The notes under the pieces are model-generated. The model saw nothing but the letters and a program-made list of their open reading frames with translations, was not told the origin of the DNA and made no database searches. DNA of 64,000 bases from Promethearchaeota archaeon (GTDB lineage Archaea > Asgardarchaeota > Lokiarchaeia > Sigyniarchaeales > SOKP01): NCBI GenBank assembly GCA_016839765.1, contig JAEOTP010000007.1, positions 1 to 64,000 on the forward strand, read 5' to 3'. Of this stretch, positions 1 to 9,796 are shown piece after piece. Every line of letters starts with the position of its first letter. Positions within the stretch are counted from its first letter, which is position 1. Made by a program: the position numbers and the translations under genes.

Positions 1-20
1 AAGAAGTAGTGAAAATTTGA

Positions 21-1289
21 ATGGATCAAGAGCCTACAAAACAAACATTTAAGCAATATTTATTTTTTTTATTTGGGCAACAATTCTCATTATTAGGGTC
101 TATAGTTGTCTATTTTGTGATTACATGGTGGGTAACTGTTGAAACGGGGAATGCTGTGTATTTAGCGATAATGTCGTTCTTATTTTTTGTTCCACAAATA
201 ATAGTAACTCCAATCGCAGGAGTGTTATCTGATAAATTAGATCGGAAGAAAATTCTAATTTTAATAGATGGTTTCCAAGCATTCGTGACGTTTTTTTTAT
301 TTTTGATATTTTTTCTGAAAATTTCAAACGTGTGGTTGATAATTACAATAAACACTTTACGTAGTACACTTCAAGCGATACACCTACCTACGGTTAATGC
401 GATTGTTCCTACAATGGTTCCAAAAGAAAAATTAAGTAGAATTAATGGAATAAATTTTCTTATGATGATTGTTGGTCCAATTTTAGCCGGATTTCTTCTG
501 GAAATTATCCCAGTTGCTAATTTAATATTACTTGACATTTTTACATTCCTTATTGCTCTTATTCCACTCATTCTCGTAAAAATTCCTTCTGCATCTGTTA
601 ATTCGATTAAAAAAGTGAAAAAAACCTTTATTAAGGATTTTAAAGAAGGGTTTAAGATAGTAAATGCAATTCCTGGACTTCTTAGTTTAATGCTTTATGC
701 GATGCTGGCGAATTTTTTTACACGACCTTTTATGGTATTAATCCCATACTTTGTTAAATTTGTACATTTTGGAGTACCTCTTAGTTATGCTCTAGTTATG
801 ACTTTTTCACAGATAGGCAGTATATCAGGTGCAGTGATTTCATCATTAAAGAAGAATTGGAAGCATAAAGTGACAACGATGATGTTATTAACAATAATTT
901 TCTTTATCGCATATGGATCAGTTATATTAGCTCCTACAGGCAATTTTATATTTATTGGGATATGCGTTTTAGTGGCTTTTTCTACTTTTCCAATCAATTG
1001 GGCAATCTATATGACAATTTTACAGACTGGAGTCCCAAAAGACAAAATTGGTAGAGTGGTTTCGATTGATCATATGATTTCTATGGCGATTACACCTATA
1101 GGAGCAATAATTTCGGGACCTTTAGCAGAATTAATGGGTATCAATAATTTATATCTAGTAAGTGCTCTTCTTGGAATAGCTTTCACAATAATAATCTGGT
1201 CTTTTACAAAAATTAGAATTCTAGATCAGAAAGAAAAAGTAGTTTTTGAAGAAATTACAAAAACACAAGAAGAGTTAATAATTGAATAA
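21..1289 (+). CDS. MFS transporter, drug/siderophore-exporter-like
   Basis: This 422-residue integral membrane protein has about twelve hydrophobic segments, the normal size for a major facilitator superfamily permease. The loop after the second segment carries a motif-A-like sequence (GVLSDKLDRKK, about residues 68-78), the usual signature between TM2 and TM3. The overall pattern resembles the bacterial/archaeal EntS-like or macrolide-efflux-like branch, so export of a small molecule by proton antiport is likely; the substrate cannot be read from the sequence. The ATG at 21 fits the hydrophilic N-terminus. The gene converges on the TrmB-like gene with only 14 bases between the ends. The family call is secure, the specificity is not. 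Confidence 0.85.
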   Translation: MDQEPTKQTFKQYLFFLFGQQFSLLGSIVVYFVITWWVTVETGNAVYLAIMSFLFFVPQIIVTPIAGVLSDKLDRKKILILIDGFQAFVTFFLFLIFFLKISNVWLIITINTLRSTLQAIHLPTVNAIVPTMVPKEKLSRINGINFLMMIVGPILAGFLLEIIPVANLILLDIFTFLIALIPLILVKIPSASVNSIKKVKKTFIKDFKEGFKIVNAIPGLLSLMLYAMLANFFTRPFMVLIPYFVKFVHFGVPLSYALVMTFSQIGSISGAVISSLKKNWKHKVTTMMLLTIIFFIAYGSVILAPTGNFIFIGICVLVAFSTFPINWAIYMTILQTGVPKDKIGRVVSIDHMISMAITPIGAIISGPLAELMGINNLYLVSALLGIAFTIIIWSFTKIRILDQKEKVVFEEITKTQEELIIE

Positions 1290-1303
1290 AAATTTTCTAG
1301 ATT

Positions 1304-3307
1304 TTATAGATTCAGCTGTTTCTTCCAAAATTTTATTTTTTTATCTGTATCTTCCCTTTCTGCTCTAGAAAGCAATTTAGGGATTGTTTTAAGAGCAGCA
1401 ATAGTAATACTCATTTGACTTAGAACTCTGGAATATCCCCTTTCTTCAACTATTTTGTTCCGCAAAAATTCAATATCAGAAGAAAGCTCACTGGCTAACT
1501 TATTATCTAAATTATTTAATATTTCAGTAAATAATTCTGATACTGATTTTCCTTCTAAATCTGTGGTTACGGGTTTAGGAATTTCAATGCTAGAATGGGG
1601 TTTGCTCTGAGGCTCAATTAAAGGTTTTTGTTCTAATTTTGGCTTTTGTTTTAGAGGCTCTAATGGTTCTACTTTTTTCGGTACAGTTTGTGTCTTAATT
1701 ACAGGCTCAGTTTTGAATGAAGTCGTTGGTTTAGGTATACTAATTTCCTTTTTAACATTAGTGGTAGGTTGTGGCATAATAGGTTCAAATTTCTTTTGAG
1801 GTGGTGCTTGAAAATCAGGACCTAAAGAATACATAATTTCTTCATCACTTATTTTTTTAGCCTGCATCCATACCTCTTCAAGAACACCTGCAAATAATTT
1901 TACATGTTCTTCAAGGATCGATCCCATACCAGCGATTTCCAATTCTGCTCCTTCTATTTTTGATACAGCACATACTACAACTTCTTCAAAATCTCTATTA
2001 ATAGCCCATAAATTTTCTCTTGGATAATGTCGAACACTCATGTTAGTATATTTTACAATTTCAGCAAGTTTAGCTTTATCCCTTGGATCACCCAAATTAA
2101 AATTAGTAGAAATTCTTACATTAGTATGCTTCTTTACTTTAGAAAGAGCTACTAAATCTACATCGGCTAATCTAGGCGCTATTATATGAACTCTCATTTT
2201 CAATCGCGTTAGCGCTTCATTAATCTGGGCTCTTATTCCTTCAACACTTCTAACAAACCAAACATCTTTAAACGTTAACATTGATGCTCTTTTGCTTCTT
2301 TCCCAAAACTCTGTCATTGTATCCTGCGAGAGATCAAGTTGATTAATGATACTCATCATGATATCTTCTTCAAGGGTTTTGTAAATTTCTTTTTGGAACA
2401 TTTCTTTCAGTTCCTCAATACCTTTTTCAACGTCCTCATAAACTGTAGATATTCTCTGATCTAAATCTTCTAGAGTTTCTCTTAATCGCCCTTCTATATC
2501 CGTAAAAACATCGCCCAAATCGCTAGACATCTCCCCTGCAGCATCTGATATCGTTGCGAGTTGGTTGGTTACCTGATCTAAAGTATTTTCAATTGTTTTT
2601 ACAAACTTTTCTTTAAAGTAATCAGTTAAGTCAACAAATTGCTCAGAAATAATCTTTGATACTATTTTTTCTGCCATACTTTTGAGTGCCCCAATCCTAA
2701 ACTGTTTTTCAAATGCATCTGAGATCTCTGATTTCATCTTATCTAAGCGTTCTTCTACAATTCCAAATTCTTTAAGAATTTCATCAGGTACTATTTCTCT
2801 TAAATTCAATATGAAACTTCGAATTTCTTGAAATCTCTTCACGCTCTCCAGCTCTTTTTCTACTCTACTAAATTGGGACTTCAATTGAGCTGGTAGATTC
2901 GTCTTCATCATATGGATATAATTACGATATTCATTGAGTTTTCCAATTTTAGCTGATTGTTCTTCAATTTCTCGAAATTTTAATTCTAAAGTCTTTGGAG
3001 TTGATTCCCGAATGGTTTTTACAACCTCTTTAAATTGCCCAATTTGGTTTAATAAAGCAGTATAGGGGGGTAAGGCAACATAAAACGGTGTTTTTCCGGG
3101 AACTTCTCTTACCAGCCCTTTATTAAGTAGGTTTTTTGCGATTTGAGAGGCTCTCTCTTCGGGAACATCTACTAAAAGGGCTATTTCTCCAACTAAAACC
3201 GGACCTCTACCAGTTAAATGGAAGTATGTATCAACCTCATCTTGAGTTAATCCAATTAATTCTAAAACTTGTTTAGTTGATTTAAATTCATCTTGTTCAA
3301 GAGACAT
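1304..3307 (-). CDS. TrmB-like winged-helix regulator with long coiled coil
   Basis: This 667-residue protein opens with a TrmB-type winged helix (about residues 12-85: a GLTQDEVDTYFHLT helix, a recognition segment and a YVALPPY wing-end motif). A long, charged, predicted coiled coil follows (about 90-320). A domain around 335-480 resembles the degenerate PLD-like effector domain found C-terminal in TrmB-type regulators; I see no HKD catalytic motif. A proline/lysine-rich linker (about 500-590) leads to a helical tail. It is the last gene of a minus-strand operon with the longin/winged-helix gene and the giant surface proteins, starting 24 bases after its neighbour. It may be a transcription factor or a cytoplasmic scaffold; the very long coiled coil is unusual for a plain TrmB regulator. 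Confidence 0.6.
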   Translation of the reverse strand: MSLEQDEFKSTKQVLELIGLTQDEVDTYFHLTGRGPVLVGEIALLVDVPEERASQIAKNLLNKGLVREVPGKTPFYVALPPYTALLNQIGQFKEVVKTIRESTPKTLELKFREIEEQSAKIGKLNEYRNYIHMMKTNLPAQLKSQFSRVEKELESVKRFQEIRSFILNLREIVPDEILKEFGIVEERLDKMKSEISDAFEKQFRIGALKSMAEKIVSKIISEQFVDLTDYFKEKFVKTIENTLDQVTNQLATISDAAGEMSSDLGDVFTDIEGRLRETLEDLDQRISTVYEDVEKGIEELKEMFQKEIYKTLEEDIMMSIINQLDLSQDTMTEFWERSKRASMLTFKDVWFVRSVEGIRAQINEALTRLKMRVHIIAPRLADVDLVALSKVKKHTNVRISTNFNLGDPRDKAKLAEIVKYTNMSVRHYPRENLWAINRDFEEVVVCAVSKIEGAELEIAGMGSILEEHVKLFAGVLEEVWMQAKKISDEEIMYSLGPDFQAPPQKKFEPIMPQPTTNVKKEISIPKPTTSFKTEPVIKTQTVPKKVEPLEPLKQKPKLEQKPLIEPQSKPHSSIEIPKPVTTDLEGKSVSELFTEILNNLDNKLASELSSDIEFLRNKIVEERGYSRVLSQMSITIAALKTIPKLLSRAEREDTDKKIKFWKKQLNL

Positions 3308-3331
3308 TTTTTATAAAGACACCTTATATAA

Positions 3332-4459
3332 TTATTTTTTATAAATTTGTTCAAGTAATTCTAAATGCTTAACAGCAGTTTCTTTTTTTAATTTTACTTC
3401 AATTACTGCTTTACTGATATTTTCAATTAAATATTCTGGATAGAATGATTGAGCTATTAGATCAGTTAATAAAAAAACCCAAACCGTATCATCTTCATCC
3501 TTCAGAACTGCTATTATTTTATCATTTTCTAAAGCAATTAAAAACTTTTTTATTTGTTCAAAACTTTCTCCGGGACCTTTAGGGAGCTTATTAATAGGGT
3601 ATGGTTTCTCTCTAAGAAGAATAATATAATCAAAAATATCAGGATTTATCATATGAGCTGCAATTTTTAAATTATCATCAAAGGAAGGTTCATAGTCCGA
3701 GAAATAGTTTGTTGCTAATTCAAGATATTTATTAGCCAGATTTGGGTTTGGTATCCCTTTTCGAGCATCTTCAATTACTTTATTTACTGGAGCTCTCATA
3801 ATACTAAAATCTGAAAGTAGAAATAAACTTATATCTGGATCACCCTCAATCCAATCCTGTTTAACTAAATCAGTTTTTACGAATGGATCAAGTGAGTTAT
3901 CTAGATTTGCAATATATCTCCCTATTTTTTCTTCAAGCAAATTTCGTAATTCTGTTTTGGTTACTGCCCTCTCTTGTAGGATCTCTAAAATTTTTCTGCT
4001 TCTTTCGCTAGTGTAAATTTGAGCCATTATTTGCTCCTTTGTCAAATTTTTCAAACGCTCCAAAAAAAGTAAAGTATCTTTAACGTAATTAGTTAATTCT
4101 TTTGTTAATTCGTAAGAATCATTTGGATATTGATTAATACGTTTTAAATAGAGCAAAATGTTTCGATTTATTTGAGAAATTACCATTTCACCAAAAATCT
4201 CAGGATCTTCTCCTAATTCTAACATTAAGTTAATCATATATGGTTTTTCAGACTCCATACCTGTGAAATAGCTTGATACATTTGAGTGTGCTTTTTCCAG
4301 TCTAACTAATACTTGACCTGCTTCCCCTGCACCTGTGATATGAGCATAGAATATCCTCATCATATCATCTAAATCGATTATTATATTCTCTGGATAGCTA
4401 AACTTAACAATTAAACCTTGATCTTCTGACCATTCTGTTATTATTAATCCTTGAGGCAT
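3332..4459 (-). CDS. Longin-like/winged-helix cytosolic protein (paralogue A)
   Basis: The 375-residue soluble protein is clearly paralogous to the product of 8665-9789: same length, same ends (HLELLEQ.YKK) and shared blocks such as DLDDMMRIFYAHITGA and YFTGM. The first about 110 residues alternate short strands and helices in a way that suggests a longin/roadblock-like fold. Residues about 155-215 look like a winged helix (RSRKILEILQERAVTKTELR, then a DLVKQDWIEG wing). No enzyme motif is visible. Its ATG directly abuts the stop codon of the upstream 1353-residue surface protein, and a GGAGGGAG ribosome-binding site lies inside that gene's end, so the two are translationally coupled. I infer a cytoplasmic partner of the surface protein; the biochemical role is unknown. 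Confidence 0.55.
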   Translation of the reverse strand: MPQGLIITEWSEDQGLIVKFSYPENIIIDLDDMMRIFYAHITGAGEAGQVLVRLEKAHSNVSSYFTGMESEKPYMINLMLELGEDPEIFGEMVISQINRNILLYLKRINQYPNDSYELTKELTNYVKDTLLFLERLKNLTKEQIMAQIYTSERSRKILEILQERAVTKTELRNLLEEKIGRYIANLDNSLDPFVKTDLVKQDWIEGDPDISLFLLSDFSIMRAPVNKVIEDARKGIPNPNLANKYLELATNYFSDYEPSFDDNLKIAAHMINPDIFDYIILLREKPYPINKLPKGPGESFEQIKKFLIALENDKIIAVLKDEDDTVWVFLLTDLIAQSFYPEYLIENISKAVIEVKLKKETAVKHLELLEQIYKK

Positions 4460-7400
4460 TTAACTCCCTCCATTTTGTAAATTATCACCTTTTTCAATTT
4501 TAGAATCCACTTGTTCTTTAAAAACTTTTTCGGATTTGATTGGTTTTAATTCCATTTGCTCAATTTTGTTTTTGAAATTCTCATTAACAATTTCTTCTCG
4601 TTTATTAAGCGATATTGGTTTAATTTTCTTTCCCTTCCTAACCTTTTTTCTCAATTTTCTTATTTTTCTTACTAGAGGAGGATATTTAAAGTGTTTCTGA
4701 TACAATCCAAAAACCGAAAGAAGTCCTATTATTACTGAAGAAAAAATAATAATGAGCCAGGTTAAGTCTAAACCTTCTCTTACATTAACACTTAAAGTTA
4801 TCTCATAGCTTTCAAAATCGTAATCATCTCCTGCAGAAGCTGTTATTGTTATGATATAAGTTCCTGAAGGTACATTTACTAAGTCTGCCTCATAAATACC
4901 ATCATTTTCAGGATCCAAAAGTAGTCCCTGTCCATAAGCCCATTTATAAGTCACTGTAGCATTTTTAATAAGTTCGCCAAATGGAAGCATATTGGTATTA
5001 TTTAATATGATAATTAGTTTAATAGTATCTCCTTCTAATCCAGTTATATAAGGTTCTCCCTCTAAAGTACTCGTTGTTATCTTTATGCGGTTGGTAGTAA
5101 TCCTTAAATCTATGGTTCTTATTTGAAAATTGTTTGCATGAGCCACAATCGTAAACAGACTCACTCCAATCTTTAAATTTGTCGTATTGAGATAAATACT
5201 ATATTGATTTAAATTTTCCGTGAAATTTAATGTATCACCCTCTCCTATCAATTGGACTAATGCACCAGAAATATGAAGTCCTGTTTGATTATCAGTATAA
5301 TATATTGTTACATTTAGAATATTGCCTATTGTAACTTCAATAACAGGATCAGGAGTCACATTTTCACGATCTAATAATAAATCTAATTCTGATTCTCTTT
5401 CAACTACTTCAACGAAAAATTGAATACTTTGAGCCTGATATTTATCCAACTGCGCAAATATAGTTAAAACAGTAATTCCTTGATCTAAATCATTTGTATC
5501 TATGGTTCTATTATAGTGACTACTTGTTTCAGTAAAATTTCCTCTTCCTATTAATGTTATAGTTGCACCATCAAGAAGCAATTGAGTTACATTATCCATA
5601 TAGTATACCGTAACATTGATAAATTCATTAACTTCGACTTGAATTTGATCACCATCATTTTTCGGAACACCATCTAAAAATAATAGTAAATCTGTTTCTC
5701 TTTCCACTATTTCAACGAAAAATTGAATACTCTCAGATTGATAATTATCCAATCGAGCAAATACGGTTAAAACACTAATACCAGGATCTAATTCATCAGT
5801 GTCTATAGTAATATTATATTGGTTATTTATTTCAGTTAGACTTAAATCCAACCCCGCCCCTTTCAAAGTTACATTAGCACCACTAAGATGTTGTTTAGTT
5901 ATATTATCTTGGTAATGTACTGTAACATTTATGAATTCATTAGCTTGAACTTGGATTGTATCCTTATCTGTTTTTAATTCACCATCTAAAACTAATGTTA
6001 AAGAAGACGCTAATTCAGTTATTGAAACCCTAATTAAAACAGACTGGGGTTCATATTTATACGGATTTATTGAAATTATGAACGATTGAAGCGTAAGTGC
6101 AGCATAAGCAGACGTATTACATTCTAATTCATACCGCCCAACACTGGGTTGAGTTAAGTGATAATCACCTAGCCATTCATCAATAGTAATATCTGTGGTA
6201 TCAATCCCAATTTGCGGATTATTCTTTTCAGTATAATTAAATCGCACTGTAAAATTTTGGCTCCAGGGAACAGTAAAAAAGTCAGTTTCGATAGTCAGAA
6301 TTGTCTGTTTAATTACCTCAACCGTAATATTTATGATTTTATTTGAATAATAGGTTGAATTAGCATAAATTGTTACAGTATTATTTCCTGCATTGGCTTT
6401 TGTAGCATTAAATTCATATAAGTAAAAACCTGGACTTATTCTATCAAAAGTTTCAATTGTTCCAGTAAAATCTGTGTATACTAATGCATAATCTATTGCA
6501 GATCCATCTACTAAATCACTAAATGATACTTTAATATTGATTATTCTGTCGTCAAACACGTTTTCAATGAAAAAAGTACCTTGATCAGGATAAAGGAGAG
6601 CCTCGTGGATTACAATAAACTTTTTATAAATAACTCCTGTCTCATTTGAACCAAAGAATGAATATGAATTATTCCAAGTAATAATCGCCTCATATTCTCC
6701 TGTTTCATAATTTGGAACATCATCAGGTATCATAATAGGATCAAAAAACACCATTCCTGTATCATCTACAGGCTTTAGCTGATTTTGTATTGACCAAATC
6801 GAACCATTTGGAAATTTTATTTGAAGCAATGCTTTTGTTTGTTGGATATATCCAGAAATCAATTGGGAATTATTAATCTTTCCTGTAATGTTAATATATT
6901 CTCCACTTAGAAATTCATTATTAAGCTCCCAATCGCCTGTAACATTATTGTATATGCCTATTTCTTTACAGTAATTAGGTGATACTGCTGTTAACTTCCA
7001 GAATCCATTTGTATTACTTGTTATGGAACTTACTGGAATATTTACAAACTTTTTGTTTCCATATTCTTTTATAGAAGTTTGAGAAAGAGAATCAGGATTT
7101 TGAGAGAAAAATACTCCTGTTAAACTATAATCAGAAGGATATTCAACTGTCATATTTGTTTCTTCGTATCCTGCTGGAATCTCCATATGTGCATACGTTG
7201 TCCAATTCACATTACTATTATTAGATGCGATAAAAGAGGAGCCTTGATAACTTAAATCAGGATCAGCAGTATAATAGGTTTCAGGACTAAATTTATTTGT
7301 AAACAAATTCAATTTTGTCTCAAGTTCTATTTTGTAACTTAACCAACTCCCCTCTTCTTCAAAAGTTAAAGGCCAATTCGAATCACTACTAAAATTAGCA

Positions 7401-8521
7401 ATTACTGATGTTTGGAGGCTTCCATTCCAATTACCAATAATACCAAGGTTACCTTCACCATAATTGACATTGTTTTTTACTTCTTCATTGTTTAACTGTA
7501 ATTCCAGTTGAGATGGCTTTGCTTTAGATTTTACAATTAACGATACGTTATCAAATAGTAAAGAATAGGATGTTGCATAACCAGGATTTTCATGTCCACT
7601 AACTCTTTTAAATTCTAAAGTAATATTCATGCTTTTAACACCATTAGGAAATAATTGTTCATCATTAGGATCTAAGTAAATTGATGGTGGATTATACCAT
7701 TGCCCACTAGAAGGGTTACCGCATGCCTCTAACATTGATGCAAGACCATTACCCCATAAAACTTTATTATTTACTATAGCTTGCAACACGAAATGATTAT
7801 TATATTGATCACTATATTTTGGAAAGACTGAAAAACTTAACCAAGCTTCCTCTACATCACCTCTATCAATTTCAAAAACGGTTTCCCACCAACATTTGTC
7901 ACCAACGTCATATTCCCCCGAAGAGTCTCCAATCTGTAATTCCAAGCAATCAGCTCCACCTGAACCGCTATAACCAGTATCATAATAATTTCCTGAAAAG
8001 TCATTATCATTTCCTATTATATCCCCCTCTTTAAATGTCCAATTGGCAACATAATTACTATCGTTATCATTTCCAGAATCAACATTATCATCAGGACCAC
8101 AATGAAAGGTTCCATTAATCCAATTCCGTGTATCATATAAATTTGTTATTGTAGAATTTAATTGATATCCATTCCATCCATATAACTCTACTTTTGCATG
8201 AGTATCATCATAAGAATTATTATTAAAACTAACTTCTAAATTTGATTTTGTATAATTAGCATAATGAGTCACGTTCCAAGGGGCTCCTGTTCCTCTGAAA
8301 GAATTATCAGAAGCTAAATCTTGAGTTTCTAAATTCTTAATCTGAAAATCTTCATTATTAATGTATTTTTGATCTTCAGACCCTAAATTAGCATTTATAT
8401 CAAGATATTTTAAAGAAGCCATTAAAATGAAACTGATTAAAATGCCCGATAAAACTAAAATTCGCTTTTTATTATATCGCTTTAATTTTGCATACCTATT
8501 TGTTTTTCCTGACAGTCTCAA
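4460..8521 (-). CDS. Giant cell-surface protein with Ig-like repeats and cytosolic tail
   Basis: This 1353-residue protein has a basic N-terminus and a hydrophobic segment (about 20-38, signal anchor or signal peptide), then about 1200 extracellular residues rich in Asn-X-Ser/Thr sequons. Next come a single transmembrane helix (LTWLIIIFSSVIIGLLSVFG) and a basic cytosolic tail beginning HFKYPPLVRKIRKL. The second half holds at least three beta-sandwich repeats of about 95 residues with the pattern EFINVTVxYxDN...LSGA...L...GISVLTVFARLDNYQ...FFVE.VERE. The membrane-proximal domain (KNATVTYKWAYGQG...) is shared with the two paralogues at 9797-15529. It is probably an S-layer-associated or receptor-like surface protein. 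Its end is coupled to the longin-like gene at 3332-4459. The ligand is unknown. Confidence 0.65.
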   Translation of the reverse strand: MRLSGKTNRYAKLKRYNKKRILVLSGILISFILMASLKYLDINANLGSEDQKYINNEDFQIKNLETQDLASDNSFRGTGAPWNVTHYANYTKSNLEVSFNNNSYDDTHAKVELYGWNGYQLNSTITNLYDTRNWINGTFHCGPDDNVDSGNDNDSNYVANWTFKEGDIIGNDNDFSGNYYDTGYSGSGGADCLELQIGDSSGEYDVGDKCWWETVFEIDRGDVEEAWLSFSVFPKYSDQYNNHFVLQAIVNNKVLWGNGLASMLEACGNPSSGQWYNPPSIYLDPNDEQLFPNGVKSMNITLEFKRVSGHENPGYATSYSLLFDNVSLIVKSKAKPSQLELQLNNEEVKNNVNYGEGNLGIIGNWNGSLQTSVIANFSSDSNWPLTFEEEGSWLSYKIELETKLNLFTNKFSPETYYTADPDLSYQGSSFIASNNSNVNWTTYAHMEIPAGYEETNMTVEYPSDYSLTGVFFSQNPDSLSQTSIKEYGNKKFVNIPVSSITSNTNGFWKLTAVSPNYCKEIGIYNNVTGDWELNNEFLSGEYINITGKINNSQLISGYIQQTKALLQIKFPNGSIWSIQNQLKPVDDTGMVFFDPIMIPDDVPNYETGEYEAIITWNNSYSFFGSNETGVIYKKFIVIHEALLYPDQGTFFIENVFDDRIINIKVSFSDLVDGSAIDYALVYTDFTGTIETFDRISPGFYLYEFNATKANAGNNTVTIYANSTYYSNKIINITVEVIKQTILTIETDFFTVPWSQNFTVRFNYTEKNNPQIGIDTTDITIDEWLGDYHLTQPSVGRYELECNTSAYAALTLQSFIISINPYKYEPQSVLIRVSITELASSLTLVLDGELKTDKDTIQVQANEFINVTVHYQDNITKQHLSGANVTLKGAGLDLSLTEINNQYNITIDTDELDPGISVLTVFARLDNYQSESIQFFVEIVERETDLLLFLDGVPKNDGDQIQVEVNEFINVTVYYMDNVTQLLLDGATITLIGRGNFTETSSHYNRTIDTNDLDQGITVLTIFAQLDKYQAQSIQFFVEVVERESELDLLLDRENVTPDPVIEVTIGNILNVTIYYTDNQTGLHISGALVQLIGEGDTLNFTENLNQYSIYLNTTNLKIGVSLFTIVAHANNFQIRTIDLRITTNRIKITTSTLEGEPYITGLEGDTIKLIIILNNTNMLPFGELIKNATVTYKWAYGQGLLLDPENDGIYEADLVNVPSGTYIITITASAGDDYDFESYEITLSVNVREGLDLTWLIIIFSSVIIGLLSVFGLYQKHFKYPPLVRKIRKLRKKVRKGKKIKPISLNKREEIVNENFKNKIEQMELKPIKSEKVFKEQVDSKIEKGDNLQNGGS

Positions 8522-8664
8522 TCACCTATAATTACTTTTATTTTTTTTCTTTGATTCCTATTTAAACTATAAAAGTTTTTAAGAAAATTTACATAGATAA
8601 TAAAATTTTCTCTTTAAATATTTTTATTATAATAAAAAGTTATAAAGTGATATACAAAGAGCAC

Positions 8665-9789
8665 TTATTTTTTATATACTTGTTCAAGAAGTTCTAAATG
8701 TTTAATAGCAGTATTCTTTTTTAGCTTTTTATCACTGACATTTTTTCTAATATTTTCAATCATATATTCTGGATAAAAAGTATGTGCAACAACATCAGTT
8801 AAGAGAAAAATCCAATCTAATCCTTTGTCATCTGTTATAAATGTAATTATGTTGTCTTTTTCTAATAAATTTAAAAATTCTTTAATTTGATCAAAGGTTT
8901 CCCCCGGGCTTTTTGGGATTTTATTGATAGGATATGCTTTATCTCTAAAAAGAGTTATAAAATCGTATTTATCTGGATTTATCATGTTACTAGCTACTTT
9001 TATGTTATCTTCAAAATTGGGTTTGTATGACCTAAAAAAACGTTTCACTTCTTCTAAATATTTCTGAGCCAATTTCGGCGTAGGTAAATTCTTTTCTGCA
9101 TCTTCTATTACTTTAATTGCTGGTGTTCTTATGATTGTAAAATCAGAGAGTAAAAACAACGATATATCTTGATCTCCCTCTATCCAATCTTGTCTAATTA
9201 AATCAGTTTTAATAAAGGGGTCTAATGTAATTTCGAGATTATAAATTGATCTTCCTAATTTAACTTCTAAAGTATCTCTTAATTCTTTTCGAGCAAAAGC
9301 TTTGTCTTGTAATGTTTCTAATATTTTTCTTCCCTTTTCACTGACATAAATTTGAGCCATTCGTTGTTCTTTACTAAGATTTTTAAGACGTTCAAGTAGA
9401 AAAAGAGATGATTTAAGATAATCTTTTAATTCTTCATTAATCTCATAGCTTCGAGAGGGATTTTCTACCATCGCATTTAAATAATTCATTGTATTGGTAT
9501 TAATTTCTGAAATTACAATTTCACCAAATATTTCAGGTTCTTCATCTAATTCCAGCATCAAATTAACCATAAAAGGTACTTTGGAATCCATACCTGTAAA
9601 GTAACTGGAAACATTTGCCCGTGCTTTTTCCAATCTAACTAACACATTACCTGCTTCTGCAGCTCCAGTAATATGAGCATAAAAAATTCTCATCATATCA
9701 TCTAAATCAACAATTATAGTTTGGGGATAGCTAAATTGCACTGCTAAACCTTCATCAGTCCATCTAGTTATTATAAATCCTTTTGGCAT
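8665..9789 (-). CDS. Longin-like/winged-helix cytosolic protein (paralogue B)
   Basis: This is the 374-residue second copy of the family seen at 3332-4459, colinear over its whole length. It has the same predicted longin-like N-terminal domain (DLDDMMRIFYAHITGAAEAG, about residues 29-48; YFTGM near 65), helical middle and winged-helix segment (GRKILETLQDKAFARKELRD). It sits immediately downstream of the 948-residue surface protein with seven bases between the genes and a GAGGAG ribosome-binding site, repeating the surface-protein/cytosolic-protein pairing of the next gene pair. No catalytic residues are recognisable. I infer a dedicated cytosolic partner or adaptor for the basic tails of the surface proteins, which is untested. 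Confidence 0.55.
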   Translation of the reverse strand: MPKGFIITRWTDEGLAVQFSYPQTIIVDLDDMMRIFYAHITGAAEAGNVLVRLEKARANVSSYFTGMDSKVPFMVNLMLELDEEPEIFGEIVISEINTNTMNYLNAMVENPSRSYEINEELKDYLKSSLFLLERLKNLSKEQRMAQIYVSEKGRKILETLQDKAFARKELRDTLEVKLGRSIYNLEITLDPFIKTDLIRQDWIEGDQDISLFLLSDFTIIRTPAIKVIEDAEKNLPTPKLAQKYLEEVKRFFRSYKPNFEDNIKVASNMINPDKYDFITLFRDKAYPINKIPKSPGETFDQIKEFLNLLEKDNIITFITDDKGLDWIFLLTDVVAHTFYPEYMIENIRKNVSDKKLKKNTAIKHLELLEQVYKK

Positions 9790-9796
9790 CTATATT

